From Candidatus Gastranaerophilales bacterium (GTDB taxonomy: Bacteria; Cyanobacteriota; Vampirovibrionia; Gastranaerophilales; Gastranaerophilaceae): DNA of 5,492 nt. This document shows positions 1 through 5,223 of the stretch, piece after piece; position 1 is the stretch's first letter, and the number at the start of each line of letters is the position of its first letter. The notes below the pieces were generated by a model. It made no database searches. It was not told where the DNA came from and saw only the letters and a list, made by a program, of their open reading frames with translations. A program made the translations under genes and the position numbers. The DNA lies in the NCBI GenBank assembly GCA_905235825.1, contig CAJONH010000137.1:1-5492 (forward strand), given 5' to 3'.

Positions 1-14
1 TGCTCACTTTTTAA
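1..14. repeat. Left arm of a 14-bp inverted repeat flanking the cbiZ gene
   Basis: Bases 1-14 (TGCTCACTTTTTAA) are the exact reverse complement of 1373-1386. The next base inward (position 15) does not pair. Outward extension cannot be judged because the window begins here. Relative to cbiZ this arm lies just downstream of the stop codon. It could be the edge of a dispersed extragenic repeat or of an inserted segment, or a chance match in AT-rich DNA. Confidence 0.5.
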
Positions 15-27
15 AGTCGCCACTCTC

Positions 28-73
28 AAAAATTCACTCACACCTCATTTCATTCGGCTTATCGTGAATTTTT
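28..73 (-). terminator. Possible stem-loop at the end of cbiZ, weak terminator candidate
   Basis: AAAAATTCAC at 28-37 is perfectly complementary to GTGAATTTTT at 64-73, giving a 10-bp stem with a 26-nt loop that spans the cbiZ stop codon. Read on the minus strand, the distal arm ends in a run of five T. The stem is AT-rich, the loop is long and the T-run is inside the stem, so it is a poor intrinsic terminator. It may instead be part of a repeat. Confidence 0.2.
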
Positions 74-1203
74 GTTCGGACGAATTTTTTATTTTCCGAC
101 TGTAATTTTTTAATTTTATTTTTTACAGCTAAAACCAATAAATATTCGATTTCTTTCATTGATTCAATTATTTGTGAATTTGGTATTTCTTCTGTTATTT
201 TTAATTTTTGAGATAATATTTTTATTATTTCCGATGCAGTCTGCCTTGTTTCATTTATATTTGTGAGTTTCCACAAATACTCGTCAATGAGATGAATATA
301 TAAAATTCCGTAAGTAAAAACAAAAGGTAATGAAGCAGTTTGTTTTAGAATTTCATAAAATTTATTTTCGGATACGGATAAATTTTCGTTTAATTCTTTA
401 TATTTGAGAAAAACGCTTTCTTCTGTCACTCCAAACCGTCGAATACGACGCATAAGATTATGCTCTGATTCAAAAGTGCGTTGACCTTGTTTTGAAATTG
501 CTTCTTTTACTGCCGTTATAACGGTTTTACCTATAAGTTCTCCAATTTTTGAATGTTTTCCGGCACTTTCATAATAATCGGGGGAATTTGCATTAACGAC
601 AATAATTGTTTGGTCTGTTCCAGTACCTGTAGCAAGACCGTTAGAAAACCTGCTGTCCGCCATAAGCTCCTGCAGAGCTGCTGTTTTTGCTTCCGTACAT
701 GTAACTAAAGCTCTTGTAACAGCACCTTTGGACATATCGGCATCTATAACAAGCATTATATTAATAGTACCGTGTAAAGGTTTTTCACATGTTTGACAAA
801 ATTCGGCCGCATCGCCTGCTCTGCCTGCGTTTGTTTCAATTCCGCCGGTAACAATTGCACTGACGGTTAGTTTTTCGTAAGACATTGAAATTACGGAAGC
901 ATTTTTCATTTGTGCAGTCGTTCCCATTCCGCTTACTTTTTCGGGATTTAATCCTAAAAATAATGAAATATTCCGCATATATTCATTATAATTTTTTGCG
1001 ATTAAATTACAGGGTTTTGTTTTATTTAAGGATAAATCATGATTATATACCGCCGTTAAATCTTCACTGTAGCCGCCATTATAACTTGAGGTGCTTAAAA
1101 CTTTTCTTTTTCCTTTAAATGAAATTACAATACTGTCTTTATAACAAAGTAACTCATCACCTGTTTTTAATATTAAAGACTCTATATTTGTTTTCCCGTA
1201 CAT
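34..1203 (-). CDS. cbiZ: Adenosylcobinamide amidohydrolase (CbiZ family) with a long C-terminal extension
   Basis: CbiZ enzymes cut the aminopropanol arm from adenosylcobinamide to give adenosylcobyric acid. This lets the cell salvage cobinamides and, in some bacteria, remodel pseudocobalamin. The 389-residue product shows the family signatures in order: VTGGIETNAGRAGD (118-131), HGTINIMLVID (144-154), TCTEAKTAAL (168-177) and ATGTGTDQTII (191-201). The CbiZ domain spans roughly residues 30-240. Residues 241-389 are a mostly helical, charged extension that I do not recognise. It ends in a Lys-rich tail encoded within the repeat-like DNA at the window edge. No signal peptide is seen, so it is probably cytoplasmic. 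The ATG at 1203 has no Shine-Dalgarno sequence; a -10 box ends 7 nt upstream of it. The gene diverges from the rimM-trmD operon, no other cobalamin gene is visible, and there is no B12 riboswitch. Family assignment is firm; the role of the tail is unknown. Confidence 0.88.
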   Translation of the reverse strand: MYGKTNIESLILKTGDELLCYKDSIVISFKGKRKVLSTSSYNGGYSEDLTAVYNHDLSLNKTKPCNLIAKNYNEYMRNISLFLGLNPEKVSGMGTTAQMKNASVISMSYEKLTVSAIVTGGIETNAGRAGDAAEFCQTCEKPLHGTINIMLVIDADMSKGAVTRALVTCTEAKTAALQELMADSRFSNGLATGTGTDQTIIVVNANSPDYYESAGKHSKIGELIGKTVITAVKEAISKQGQRTFESEHNLMRRIRRFGVTEESVFLKYKELNENLSVSENKFYEILKQTASLPFVFTYGILYIHLIDEYLWKLTNINETRQTASEIIKILSQKLKITEEIPNSQIIESMKEIEYLLVLAVKNKIKKLQSENKKFVRTKIHDKPNEMRCE

Positions 1204-1210
1204 AACAAAT

Positions 1211-1239
1211 ATTTTATTATCGTATTGAATATTTTACAA
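1211..1239 (-). promoter_or_regulatory. Predicted sigma70-type promoter of cbiZ
   Basis: On the minus strand, TTGTAA (1239-1234) is followed after exactly 17 bases by TAAAAT (1216-1211). Only 7 bases separate the -10 box from the ATG at 1203, so transcription would start at or next to the start codon, giving a leaderless mRNA. This agrees with the absence of a ribosome binding site. AT-rich DNA yields many chance -10 boxes, hence the modest confidence. Confidence 0.45.
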
Positions 1240-1277
1240 TATTTTTATTTTTATATTGTATACTTTGAAATAAGTAC

Positions 1278-1306
1278 TTGTAATCTTTTGTATTTATGTG
1301 TAGAAT
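1278..1306 (+). promoter_or_regulatory. Predicted sigma70-type promoter of the zinc-ribbon/rimM/trmD operon
   Basis: TTGTAA (1278-1283), a 17-base spacer and TAGAAT (1301-1306) form a good promoter on the plus strand. The same TTGTAA -35 hexamer is used on the opposite strand for cbiZ. Transcription would start near 1313, inside the perfect palindrome TGCAATTGCA (1313-1322), which could act as an operator but may be incidental. Confidence 0.5.
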
Positions 1307-1372
1307 AGATATTGCAATTGCATGTTTATTTTTTAAATAATCAGGTAGAGTAAATTTTCTAATCAACATTGT

Positions 1373-1386
1373 ATTAAAAAGTGAGC
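1373..1386. repeat. Right arm of a 14-bp inverted repeat flanking the cbiZ gene
   Basis: TTAAAAAGTGAGCA is the exact reverse complement of bases 1-14. It ends 62 bp before the ATG of the zinc-ribbon gene. About 10 bp beyond it comes CCGAATGA-N3-GAG (1396-1409), a pattern that also occurs on the minus strand near the left arm (57-44). That raises the possibility that both flanks derive from one repeat family. Confidence 0.5.
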
Positions 1387-1435
1387 AGACATTATCCGAA
1401 TGACGGGAGAGAATATATATTTGCTTTTAAGGAAA

Positions 1436-1440
1436 AGGGA
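1436..1440 (+). promoter_or_regulatory. Ribosome binding site of the zinc-ribbon gene
   Basis: AGGGA lies 8 bases before the ATG at 1449, preceded by a second purine block, AAGGA (1429-1433). The start is therefore well supported, in contrast to the minus-strand genes of the window, which have no such site. Confidence 0.7.
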
Positions 1441-1448
1441 CATTTCTA

Positions 1449-2336
1449 ATGTATGTAAATAAGTGTATAAAGTGCGGAAAAGAATTTGAAACAAAAAATC
1501 CTAAGAGGGTAATTTGCCCCGATTGTTTGTACTCTGATAAAAAATATACGGAGGAGCTTTCAAACGAAGCATCAAAAGCAATGCCGTCACAGGATAGTCA
1601 AACACAAAGAAATTCATATTCTTTCGGAGATGACAATCGAAACGAAAGACCGTACAGAAGCTATGACCGCAATGAAAGAAGCGGTGACAGACCTTCTTTT
1701 AACAGAAATAACAGCAGAGGGTTCGGACAGCGTGATAATCGCAATCGCCAAGGCTCAATGAATAACGGTCAAAGAGGATATAATAACAGGTATAATGATA
1801 ATCGGGGCGGTCAAAGACCTCAAAGGCAAGGCGGATTTAATAATCGGCAGGGCGGATTTAACAATAACAGACCGTCAGGTCGTCCTCAAAGAGGAGGTGC
1901 TCCGAAACCAAAACGCCAAAAACAATTACTTGTCAGCAAAGAACAGTTGGAACAAATTGAAATTTTGTATAAAAAAGCACTTCCGCTTCCTAATCCCGAT
2001 GTTCATGAAGTAATAGGACAGGCTATCGGGCTTGAACCGAGAAAAGTTTTCTTTGGTATTAATTTGGTAAGACAAAAGTTAATGCTTCCGAAACTTCCGT
2101 TTCCAAAACGTAAATTGGCTGTATCTCCGGATCAGTTATTTGCAATTAAAAATTTATATGAACCTCTGCTTCCGCTTCCTCCTATAGGATGTCATAAAAT
2201 TATTGCGGTGCAGTTAAAAATGGATGAATGGAGAGTTCACGTTGGTATTGGTTTAATAAGAAAGCAAATGGGACTTGACAGATGGAATCAGGAACGTGAA
2301 GATGCTCCTGCTGAATATAAAAAGACTAAAGAATAA
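1449..2336 (+). CDS. Zinc-ribbon, Arg/Asn/Gly-rich protein with a duplicated C-terminal module; probable RNA-binding protein, family not recognised
   Basis: The 295-residue protein has three parts. Residues 1-30 form a zinc ribbon with C6xxC9 and C23xxC26. Residues about 51-150 are low complexity: 21 Arg, 20 Asn, 16 Gly and 10 Gln, with RGG/NRG-like patterns and aromatic residues spaced between them, as in disordered RNA-binding tails. Residues 160-215 and 223-278 are two copies of one module, aligned without gaps at an offset of 63, with 20 of 56 positions identical. Each copy reads helix, LPLP, then a helix-turn-helix-like HxxI...VxxGIxLxR. The stop codon overlaps the rimM start (TAATG), so the two are translationally coupled. 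The gene sits where rpsP/khpA often precede rimM. I infer RNA or ribosome binding from composition and context. DNA binding through the HTH-like modules is the main alternative. No enzyme motif is seen. Confidence 0.85.
   Translation: MYVNKCIKCGKEFETKNPKRVICPDCLYSDKKYTEELSNEASKAMPSQDSQTQRNSYSFGDDNRNERPYRSYDRNERSGDRPSFNRNNSRGFGQRDNRNRQGSMNNGQRGYNNRYNDNRGGQRPQRQGGFNNRQGGFNNNRPSGRPQRGGAPKPKRQKQLLVSKEQLEQIEILYKKALPLPNPDVHEVIGQAIGLEPRKVFFGINLVRQKLMLPKLPFPKRKLAVSPDQLFAIKNLYEPLLPLPPIGCHKIIAVQLKMDEWRVHVGIGLIRKQMGLDRWNQEREDAPAEYKKTKE
1824..1865 (+). repeat. Tandem 21-bp repeat inside the low-complexity linker
   Basis: Two adjacent 21-bp units (1824-1844 and 1845-1865) differ at 3 positions and both encode RQGGFNN (residues 126-132 and 133-139). 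The differences are AGG/CGG, CAA/CAG and AAT/AAC, all synonymous. This suggests duplication followed by selection on the peptide. Length variation by slippage between strains is likely. Confidence 0.8.
1926..2093 (+). repeat. Coding repeat, copy 1 of the 56-residue module
   Basis: Encodes residues 160-215 of the zinc-ribbon protein. Positions shared with copy 2 include VS (162-163), QL (166-167), I170, LY (173-174), LPLP (178-181), H186, I189, V200, GI (203-204), L206, R208 and L213. The pattern predicts one helix, a proline-rich turn, and then two helices. Confidence 0.8.
2115..2282 (+). repeat. Coding repeat, copy 2 of the 56-residue module
   Basis: Encodes residues 223-278, exactly 63 residues after copy 1 with no indels. 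It keeps the LPLP turn (241-244), H249, and the GIGLIRKQ helix (266-273). The two copies have diverged to about 36% identity, so the duplication is old and both have been kept. Confidence 0.8.
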
Positions 2337-2851
2337 TGAGTGTTGATTTAATTTCAGTTGCTAAAATTTTAAATTTTCACGGAATTAAAGGTGAAGCTAA
2401 ACTTGGTTTTACAAAAGGAAGTGAAAACCGTATTGTAAATTTAAAGAAGATTTTTGTAAAAAAGGACGGTAATTATAAAGAATTAAATGTTGTTTCGGTT
2501 CGTTTTCACAAACATTTTGCTATAGTTAAATTCAAAGAGTTTTCAACCGTAAATGATGTTGAGCTATATAAAGGATGCGATTTATATTTGCCAAAGTCGG
2601 AAGTTGAAGAAAGCCTTGATAACGATGAATATTTAATAAGCGATTTAATAGGAATGGATGTTTTTGATGAGGATGGTGCGTGTTTAGGTTCCGTCAGTGC
2701 CGTGGGAGAAAACCTTGCAAATGACATTATTGAAGTAACCGACAGTAATAGTAAAAAACATCTTGTTCCTTTTGTAAAGGCTATTGTTCCTGTTGTCGAT
2801 TTGAAAAATAAAAGAATTGTTGTTAATAATATTGAAGGGCTGATAAATTGA
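2336..2851 (+). CDS. rimM: Ribosome maturation factor RimM
   Basis: RimM binds ribosomal protein S19 and helps 16S rRNA 3'-domain folding during assembly of the 30S head. The 171-residue length is typical. The N-terminal barrel carries HGIKGE (15-20). The C-terminal PRC-barrel begins at DEYLISDLIGMDVFD (97-111), followed by LANDIIEV (127-134), LVPFV (143-147), VVDL (153-156) and the terminal EGLI (167-170), all in the usual order. The ATG overlaps the stop of the upstream zinc-ribbon gene by 1 bp (TAATG) and has no strong ribosome binding site of its own, so translation probably depends on termination of the upstream gene. The stop codon overlaps the trmD start. rimM-trmD is a widely conserved pair. 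Confidence 0.95.
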   Translation: MSVDLISVAKILNFHGIKGEAKLGFTKGSENRIVNLKKIFVKKDGNYKELNVVSVRFHKHFAIVKFKEFSTVNDVELYKGCDLYLPKSEVEESLDNDEYLISDLIGMDVFDEDGACLGSVSAVGENLANDIIEVTDSNSKKHLVPFVKAIVPVVDLKNKRIVVNNIEGLIN

Positions 2852-3582
2852 GATTTGATGTACTTTCTCTGTTTCCCGATATGATTAGAGAAGCCTGTAA
2901 TTATAGTATTATAAAGCGTGCTTTAAATGATTTAATAATTGAAATAAATCCGGTAAATCCTCGTGATTATACACTTGATAAGCATAGAAAAGTTGATGAT
3001 ACTCCTTATGGCGGCGGAGCAGGCATGCTGTTAGCTTGTCAGCCGTATATTGATGCATTAAAGAGTATTCCCAAATTGAAAAATTCTAAGACAATAATAA
3101 TGACTCCGCAGGGAGAGTGTTTTAATCAATCTATGGCTAAAGAATTTTCTAAATTTGAACAATTAATCATAATTTGCGGACATTACGAAGGTTTTGACGA
3201 AAGAATTATTCAATTATCAGAGGCACAGGAGATTTCTATAGGCGATTTTGTTATGACAGGAGGCGAACTTCCGGCTTTATGCATAATAGACAGTGTAATA
3301 AGATTATTACAGGGAGTGCTTGGAGATGATGAGTCTTTTGAAAATGATTCACATTACGACGGTTTATTGGAGCATCCTCATTACACAAAACCCAGAGAAT
3401 ATGAAGGTTTATGTGTACCCGAAATATTATTAAACGGTAATCATGAAAAAATAAGAGAATGGCGCAGATTGCAGCAGTTTATCGTTACAAAAAATAAACG
3501 TCCCGATTTATTTGAAAAGTTTTTAGGAACAGAGTTATCTGATTTCGATAAAAAAATTCTAAAAATTTTTAATGAAATTTAA
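2848..3582 (+). CDS. trmD: tRNA (guanine-N1)-methyltransferase TrmD
   Basis: TrmD transfers a methyl group from S-adenosylmethionine to N1 of G37 in tRNAs that have G36G37, which prevents +1 frameshifting. The 244-residue protein has the SPOUT trefoil-knot motifs: VDDTPYGGGAGM (49-60), MTPQG (85-89), GHYEGFDERI (111-120) and SIGDFVMTGGELPA (130-143). D171 in DGLLEHPHYT probably matches the catalytic aspartate (E. coli D169), and LNGNHEKIREWR (195-206) is the usual C-terminal tRNA-binding segment. The start is TTG at 2848, overlapping the rimM stop as TTGA. It is chosen because family members begin M-x-F-D-V-L-x-L-F-P, and the next ATG would remove that strand. GAAGGG (2833-2838) is a ribosome binding site inside rimM. 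The rplS gene often found next is absent. Confidence 0.96.
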   Translation: MRFDVLSLFPDMIREACNYSIIKRALNDLIIEINPVNPRDYTLDKHRKVDDTPYGGGAGMLLACQPYIDALKSIPKLKNSKTIIMTPQGECFNQSMAKEFSKFEQLIIICGHYEGFDERIIQLSEAQEISIGDFVMTGGELPALCIIDSVIRLLQGVLGDDESFENDSHYDGLLEHPHYTKPREYEGLCVPEILLNGNHEKIREWRRLQQFIVTKNKRPDLFEKFLGTELSDFDKKILKIFNEI

Positions 3583-3610
3583 ATGAACAAATTGAAATAT
3601 AAAATGAATT

Positions 3611-3615
3611 GGAAG
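3611..3615 (+). promoter_or_regulatory. Ribosome binding site of mtaB
   Basis: GGAAG lies 9 bases before the ATG at 3625 in the 42-bp trmD-mtaB gap. It supports this start over other in-frame codons. The gap has no terminator-like hairpin, so read-through from trmD is likely. Confidence 0.6.
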
Positions 3616-3624
3616 AATTAATTT

Positions 3625-4926
3625 ATGAAAAAATTTTTAATTAAAACATTGGGGTGCAAAACAAATCAAGTCGAATCAGCTTTAATTGCAGAAATTTTGA
3701 CTAATAATAATTATGTTGAAACAAATAATATAAAAGAAGCAGATTACTATATTTTAAATTCCTGTTCCGTTACACATATTGCGGATAATAAAAATATAGC
3801 ATATCTAAGACGTGCAAAACGGGAAAATCCTGCAATTAAAACTGTTCTAACAGGATGCATGGCACAATTACAAAAGGAAAAACTTATTAAACTAAATATA
3901 TCTGATTTTGTCATCGGAAATTATGAAAAGAATGATATAGTTAAAATTATTGAAAATGATATAAAATACAGCGTTTCAGATATTTTTTCACATGAACTGT
4001 TCAGATATAAAAAACTTCATCAAATACACAGAACAAGAGCTTCCGTTAAAATTCAGGACGGATGTAATAACAGGTGTTCATACTGCACAATACCTTTTGC
4101 AAGAGGCAAAAACCGTTCGGATTCAATTGAGCATATAACCGAACAAATAAATTTATTTGCAAGTGAAGGCTACTATGAAACTGTTCTTACCGGTATTCAC
4201 ATAGGACAATGGGGACTCGATTTTGAAAATCAGAAAACGCTTATGAATTTATTGGAAAAAATTGAAGATACGAATATACACAGATACAGATTAGGTTCAC
4301 TAAATCCTACAGAATTAACTGACGAATTTATTGATTTTTTATCTCAATCAAAAAAATTCTGTCCGCATTTTCATCTGTCCCTTCAATCCTGCTGCGATGA
4401 AACTTTAAAGGCAATGAATCGACCTTACAATGCCGAAAGAATAAAAGAACTTGTTCAATATATAAATCAAAAATTCACGCTTAGTTATATAGGCAGTGAT
4501 ATAATTGCAGGTTTTGCGGGAGAAACTGATGAAAATTTCCAAATAACAAAACAAAATCTTGAAGAATTAAACCTTTCCAAAATGCATGTTTTTCCCTATT
4601 CAAGAAGAACAGGAACCATTGCAGATAAACTTCCTAATCAGATTGATGAAAATACCAAAAAAGCAAGATGCTCAATTTTACAAGAAATATCCGACAAAAA
4701 ACTGAATAATTTTTTAGAAGCAAATATAGGAAAAGAAGACGAAGTTATTATTGAAAAACAACGGGATAAACACACTAATTTACTGAAAGGCGTTACACGA
4801 AACTATGTAAATGTACTGATTGATGCTGATGATAAATTTAAAGATACATTACAAAAAGTTAAAATTATGAATTTTAGCAGTCAAAAAGATAAAATGCTTG
4901 CAAAAATTATTTTTTGTCAAAATTAA
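3625..4926 (+). CDS. mtaB: tRNA t6A37 methylthiotransferase MtaB
   Basis: MtaB is a radical-SAM enzyme with two [4Fe-4S] clusters that converts t6A37 to ms2t6A37 in tRNAs reading ANN codons. The 433 residues match the usual size. The N-terminal methylthiotransferase domain has the three cluster cysteines C11 (LGCKTNQVES), C47 (NSCSVT) and C78 (TGCMAQ). The radical-SAM motif is C147xxxC151xxC154 in KIQDGCNNRCSYCTIPFARG. GSDIIAGFAGET (290-301) and HVFPYSRRTGTIA (321-333) are also typical. Residues after about 366 form a TRAM-like tRNA-binding end. NSCSVT and the HVFPYS motif favour MtaB over MiaB or RimO. The SLQSCCDETL segment (252-261) has CC where relatives usually have GS. It probably belongs to the same operon as trmD. 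Its last 20 bp overlap the convergent XRE gene. Confidence 0.94.
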   Translation: MKKFLIKTLGCKTNQVESALIAEILTNNNYVETNNIKEADYYILNSCSVTHIADNKNIAYLRRAKRENPAIKTVLTGCMAQLQKEKLIKLNISDFVIGNYEKNDIVKIIENDIKYSVSDIFSHELFRYKKLHQIHRTRASVKIQDGCNNRCSYCTIPFARGKNRSDSIEHITEQINLFASEGYYETVLTGIHIGQWGLDFENQKTLMNLLEKIEDTNIHRYRLGSLNPTELTDEFIDFLSQSKKFCPHFHLSLQSCCDETLKAMNRPYNAERIKELVQYINQKFTLSYIGSDIIAGFAGETDENFQITKQNLEELNLSKMHVFPYSRRTGTIADKLPNQIDENTKKARCSILQEISDKKLNNFLEANIGKEDEVIIEKQRDKHTNLLKGVTRNYVNVLIDADDKFKDTLQKVKIMNFSSQKDKMLAKIIFCQN

Positions 4927-5131
4927 GTAAATCTTTAAGTTTTATATCAAGAGCATAAGAAATGTCTATTATAGTATCAAAAGACGGTTTAGAAAATGCT
5001 ATTTCAATTTTGCCTATAAAATTAATTCCCTTATTTATTTTTTCTGCCAAAACCTCCTGAGTATAACCAAGTTCTTTACGTCTTCTCTTTATATTATTAC
5101 CAAGCTGCTTATATATTAATTTTCTATTCAT
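4907..5131 (-). CDS. Small XRE-family helix-turn-helix transcriptional regulator
   Basis: The 74-residue protein is essentially a single Cro/CI-type HTH domain. LGNNIKRRRKELGYTQEVLAEKI (10-32) gives helix 1 and the TQ-LA helix 2. The recognition-helix region is 33-43, with a degenerate form of the usual ...IsxiExG (FIGKIEIAFSKPS, 38-50). DIKLKDLLNF (62-71) is the standard closing helix. There is no sensor or dimerisation extension, so it probably acts as a stand-alone repressor. Its 3' end overlaps mtaB tail-to-tail by 20 bp. It diverges from the partial gene at 5280 across a 148-bp region with two palindromes, which are natural candidates for its operators. The ATG has no Shine-Dalgarno sequence. 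The family call is firm; its targets are unknown. Confidence 0.88.
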   Translation of the reverse strand: MNRKLIYKQLGNNIKRRRKELGYTQEVLAEKINKGINFIGKIEIAFSKPSFDTIIDISYALDIKLKDLLNFDKK

Positions 5132-5137
5132 AATCTA

Positions 5138-5143
5138 AGTATA
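5138..5143 (-). promoter_or_regulatory. Possible -10 box giving a leaderless XRE transcript
   Basis: TATACT on the minus strand (5143-5138) ends 6 bases before the ATG at 5131, so transcription from it would begin at about the start codon. No good -35 box is seen at the right distance. The alternative is the minus-strand TATAAT in the palindrome at 5191-5212, which would give a leader of about 70 nt. Confidence 0.3.
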
Positions 5144-5169
5144 ATTTAATAAAATTTTATTTTTACGTC

Positions 5170-5198
5170 TTGTAAATACATAAAAATTGTTATAATAT
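5170..5198 (+). promoter_or_regulatory. Predicted promoter of the gene at 5280
   Basis: TTGTAA (5170-5175) is followed by a perfect TATAAT (5191-5196, 15-base spacer) or by the overlapping TAATAT (5193-5198, 17-base spacer). This is the third TTGTAA -35 box of the window. The leader would be about 75 nt and would include the palindrome at 5224-5246. Confidence 0.5.
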
Positions 5199-5212
5199 AC
5201 ATGTGTATTATA
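5191..5212. promoter_or_regulatory. 22-bp near-perfect palindrome centred on a TATAAT box
   Basis: The left half TATAATATACA (5191-5201) pairs with the right half TGTGTATTATA (5202-5212) at 10 of 11 positions; only 5198/5205 fails. The palindrome carries TATAAT on both strands (5191-5196 plus, 5212-5207 minus), so it could be an operator that blocks RNA polymerase, a bidirectional promoter core, or both. Confidence 0.5.
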
Positions 5213-5223
5213 TTTTAGTATTG

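Larger units (their letters stand above)
1313..1448 (+). other. Putative 5' leader of the operon (about 136 nt)
   Basis: This stretch lies between the predicted transcription start and the first ATG. It contains the right arm of the 14-bp inverted repeat (1373-1386), a small CCG/CGG stem (1396-1406) and the ribosome binding site. I see no known riboswitch, no autoregulatory ribosomal-protein site and no terminator or attenuator. The leader is longer than a simple start would need. Confidence 0.35.

Noticed and set aside
885..1118. Plus-strand 77-codon open frame inside cbiZ
   Set aside because: It lies antisense to strong CbiZ motifs, has no ribosome binding site or recognisable domain, and looks like a chance open frame.
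1..1386. Insertion sequence or transposon
   Set aside because: The 14-bp inverted repeat resembles terminal repeats, but there is no transposase, and no target-site duplication can be seen because the left arm is at the window edge. Kept only as a repeat.
1204..1448. Cobalamin riboswitch upstream of cbiZ
   Set aside because: I looked for a B12 box and a GC-containing multi-helix leader on the minus strand; the sequence is almost all A/T and the predicted mRNA has no leader.
1824..1865. CRISPR-like or tandem-repeat array
   Set aside because: Only two adjacent units with no spacers, in frame with the low-complexity linker; it is a coding repeat.
1795..2013. Plus-strand 72-codon open frame inside the zinc-ribbon gene
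   Set aside because: It overlaps the repetitive linker and module 1 in another frame; the main frame has a start site, domains and operon overlap, and this one has none.
2506..2727. Minus-strand 73-codon open frame inside rimM
   Set aside because: It is antisense to conserved RimM sequence, Ser-rich by chance, with no start signals.
5075..5171. 10-bp direct repeat TTTACGTCTT at 5075-5084 and 5162-5171
   Set aside because: One copy is in the XRE coding region and the other in the promoter region; a short T-rich match like this is expected by chance here.
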